The notes under the pieces: model-generated | Seen by the model: the letters and a program-made list of their open reading frames with translations, nothing else | Databases searched by the model: none | What the model was told of the DNA's origin: nothing | In this document: positions 61,845 through 64,000 of the stretch, one piece after another | Numbering within the stretch: the first letter of the stretch is position 1 | How the letters are laid out: every line of letters begins with the position of its first letter | Origin: UMGS1052 sp045532035 | GTDB taxonomy: Bacteria; Bacillota; Clostridia; Oscillospirales; CAG-382 | NCBI GenBank assembly: GCA_045532035.1 | Contig: JAZSFD010000107.1 | Location: 1 to 64,000, forward strand | Reading direction: 5' to 3' | Length of the DNA stretch: 64,000 bases | Position numbers and translations under genes: made by a program

Positions 61845-64000
61845 CAGAAGTCAAACTTGACCTGCTGAGCGTTGATATCAAAAGCTTCAAGCAGAGTACC
61901 GGTGCTCGGAAGCTTTGATTTTCTGTATTTTGCGTATTTTTTCATTTCCTCCGAGCCGTCGTCGGCAAAAATGCTGACAGCTTCAAGCTTTATGCCTTTT
62001 TTGAGAGTAAAGACATAAACGCCTGCGGCGGTACGGGTGGTTTTTGCCGCCAGCTGATCGGAATTCATGATGATAGCCTTGTTCTGAGCCGAGCGCAAAA
62101 GGAACTCGCACGACGGCTTTTTGCCCTCTTTTTCGGGGACAAAGAAGATGCCGACGGCTCGACTGTCATCACTGTATGCGTTGGTGAGCTTCTTTCTGTT
62201 AAGCTTTGTGGCATACGAGTTGAGAGGGACAGAGACTGCTTTTCCGTTTTCGAAGAAGAAAGCCACACTGCCCTTATAATCGCGGGCGAGAAGCATTGCA
62301 AGAACGCTTTCGCCTTCATCAAAGCCGAGCTTTGCAGGAATATAATCGCCGAGTGCCGAGGCTTTGACGGTGTCAAAATCATCGGGCTTTGCCTTGTAGC
62401 ACTGGCATTTGTTGGTGAAGAAGAGAAGCTCGCATTCGCTGTCGGTCTCCTCGCGTACCACAACGAAATCGTTGTCCTTCAGCTTCTGATCCTCATTGTG
62501 GGGAAGATTTCCCTTGTGGGGCAAAAGCTTTTTGAAATAGCCTTCGTTGGTGAGAACGACGATGACGGGATATGCCTCCTTGGCGGGCTCTTCGTAGATC
62601 GGCTCGTCTTCGGTGAAGAGAAGCTGTGTTTTTCTTGCCTTGGCATACTTTTTCTTGATATCTGCAAGCTGTTTTGCAATGACCGAATGGATCTTTTTTG
62701 GCGACGAAAGCTTATCTTTGGTGTCGGCAATGTCGGCTTCAAGCTTTTCGGTCTCTGCGATACGCTTGAGGATATATTCGCGGTTGAGATTGCGAAGTTT
62801 TATCTCGGCGATGTATTCTGCCTGGAGCTCGTCAATGCCAAAGCCTTTCATGAGGTTGGGAATGACCTGCTTTTCGCTTTCGGTCTCGCGGATGATCTTT
62901 ATTGCCTTGTCGATGTCAAGAAGAAGCTCTTTAAGACCGTAAAGGAGATGAAGCTTTTCTTCCATGCGGCAAAGATTGTAATAAAGCTCGCGTCTGACAC
63001 ATTCGGTACGCCAGGCGATCCATTCACCCAGAATGTCGCGTACGCCTAAAGTTTTCGGATTTCCGCCGATGAGAACATTGAAGTTGCAGGGAAAAGCATC
63101 CTCAAGAGGGGTCGAACGGAAGAGCTTTGAGATAAGCTTTTCGTGGTCGGCACCGCGCTTTAGATCAATGGTAAGCTTGAGACCCTGAAGATCGGTCTCG
63201 TCGCGCACATCGGATATTTCCTTGAGCTTGCCCTCTTTCATCAGCTTTGCGATCTTGGCGATAATTGCTTCTACCGTGGTGGTATAGGGTATCTGGGAAA
63301 TTTCGATGCAGTTTTCTTTTTTGTCGTAGGAATATCTTGCTCTGACCTTGAAGGAGCCTCTGCCGGTTTCATAAACCTCGTTGAGAGCGGCTCTGTCATA
63401 AATAAGAAGTCCACCTGTCGAAAAATCGGGGGCTTTTATGATTTCAAGAAGATCCGCCTGCGGATTTTTCATAAGCTCAATCGTTGCGTCACAGATCTCT
63501 CCAAGATTGAAAGAGCAGATGTTTGTCGCCATACCGACGGCAATACCGAGATTTGCCGAAACAAGAATGTTCGGAAAAGCGGTGGGAAGTAAGGTGGGCT
63601 CCTTCATGGTGCTGTCATAGTTGTCCACAAAGTCCACTGCATCCTTGTCGATACCGCTGAAGATGCTCTCGCAGAATTCGTCAAGGCGGCATTCGGTGTA
63701 ACGGGATGCGGCATATGCCGTTGTCGAAAAGCGTTTTCCGAAGTTACCCTTTGAATCGATGAAGGGATGAAGAAGAGTTTCGTTGCCTTTTGTGAGTCTG
63801 ACAAGAGTTTCGTATATCGCACTGTCGCCGTGGGGATTGAGATGCATTGTGGCGCCGACAACATTTGCCGATTTGGTGCGCGCACCGTGCATAAGCCCCA
63901 TGTCATACATGGTATAGAGAAGCTTTCTCTGGGAGGGCTTGAAGCCGTCGATCTCGGGAATGGCGCGCGAGATGATAACGCTCATGGCGTAGGGCATATA
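61844..64000 (-). CDS. parC: DNA topoisomerase IV/gyrase A-type subunit (5' end outside the window)
   Basis: At least 717 residues are visible, and the reading frame runs off the window on its 5' side, so the first about 20-30 residues are missing. The N-terminal breakage-reunion domain shows AMSVIISRAIPEIDGFKPSQR and the catalytic tyrosine in AASRYTECR (visible residue 100). HGDSAIYETLVR is the quinolone-target loop with Ser and Glu intact. The C-terminal beta-propeller part is present (KLGFDEGESVLAMLL and others), but a GyrA-box (QRRGGKG) was not seen, which favours topoisomerase IV ParC over gyrase A. It unlinks replicated chromosomes. It heads the minus-strand cluster and overlaps the next gene by one base. 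Confidence 0.85.
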   Translation of the reverse strand, partial: YMPYAMSVIISRAIPEIDGFKPSQRKLLYTMYDMGLMHGARTKSANVVGATMHLNPHGDSAIYETLVRLTKGNETLLHPFIDSKGNFGKRFSTTAYAASRYTECRLDEFCESIFSGIDKDAVDFVDNYDSTMKEPTLLPTAFPNILVSANLGIAVGMATNICSFNLGEICDATIELMKNPQADLLEIIKAPDFSTGGLLIYDRAALNEVYETGRGSFKVRARYSYDKKENCIEISQIPYTTTVEAIIAKIAKLMKEGKLKEISDVRDETDLQGLKLTIDLKRGADHEKLISKLFRSTPLEDAFPCNFNVLIGGNPKTLGVRDILGEWIAWRTECVRRELYYNLCRMEEKLHLLYGLKELLLDIDKAIKIIRETESEKQVIPNLMKGFGIDELQAEYIAEIKLRNLNREYILKRIAETEKLEADIADTKDKLSSPKKIHSVIAKQLADIKKKYAKARKTQLLFTEDEPIYEEPAKEAYPVIVVLTNEGYFKKLLPHKGNLPHNEDQKLKDNDFVVVREETDSECELLFFTNKCQCYKAKPDDFDTVKASALGDYIPAKLGFDEGESVLAMLLARDYKGSVAFFFENGKAVSVPLNSYATKLNRKKLTNAYSDDSRAVGIFFVPEKEGKKPSCEFLLRSAQNKAIIMNSDQLAAKTTRTAAGVYVFTLKKGIKLEAVSIFADDGSEEMKKYAKYRKSKLPSTGTLLEAFDINAQQVKFDF

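Noticed and set aside
61844..64000. Calling the last gene gyrA
   Set aside because: No GyrA-box was found in the C-terminal part and gyrB is not visible; ParC fits better, though the missing start leaves some doubt.

Overview
The window looks like chromosomal DNA of a spore-forming, strictly anaerobic Clostridia-type bacterium (Firmicutes/Bacillota). The evidence is SpoVT, the yybS-gdpP-rplI-dnaB gene order, S-layer homology domains, glycyl radical enzymes with radical-SAM activases, AGGAGG-type ribosome binding sites and many near-consensus sigma-A promoters. Coding density is very high. No tRNA, rRNA, CRISPR array, insertion sequence or phage gene was seen, and no stretch over 300 bases lacks a gene.

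Layout. 0-3 kb: secreted SLH/beta-helix surface protein. 3-6.2 kb: a glycyl radical enzyme gene broken by two frameshifts, with a divergent AraC regulator. 6.3-8.5 kb: GH4 alpha-galactosidase with a divergent AraC regulator. 8.6-17 kb: FAD oxidoreductase, HflX, Gfo/Idh/MocA dehydrogenase, UvrA, SpoVT and a hydroxypyruvate-isomerase-like protein. 17.1-39.7 kb: the most unusual region (below). 39.9-42.9 kb: AraC regulator with KDG kinase and a KDPG aldolase-VOC fusion, the end of a uronate (pectin) pathway. 42.9-51.8 kb: two more glycyl radical enzymes, each with its own activase and divergent AraC regulator, with galE between them. 51.8-64 kb: flavin reductase, methyltransferase-like protein, and a housekeeping cluster on the minus strand in the order parC, yybS, gdpP, rplI, dnaB, tilS, ftsH.

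Candidate undescribed system (17.1-39.7 kb). One minus-strand operon with a single good promoter (36584-36612) and a strong terminator (19294-19338) encodes six tightly packed genes. They are a secreted/membrane vWA protein with an intact MIDAS, a 1277-residue tubulin/FtsZ-superfamily protein, a coiled-coil protein with two membrane helices, an 1811-residue polytopic membrane protein with a helicase-like region, a zinc ribbon and a complete Cys-His-Asp transglutaminase-like triad, a DUF4062 (TIR-like) protein, and an inositol-monophosphatase-family enzyme. Directly upstream is a second minus-strand operon of two TIR proteins (TIR-TIR and TIR-V4R) and an asparaginase. A TIR-TIR-Sel1-TPR gene on the plus strand converges on the far end. 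My inference is a membrane-associated cytoskeletal or remodelling machine coupled to TIR-type NAD-cleaving or signalling effectors, possibly a defence or stress system. The sequence alone does not prove this function.

Sequence quality note. Three frame breaks (two in the 3-5 kb glycyl radical enzyme, one in the 46 kb AraC gene) are all of the -1 kind, as if one base were missing at each. They may be real mutations or assembly errors. The third lies on a perfect A_AAA_AAC slippery heptamer.
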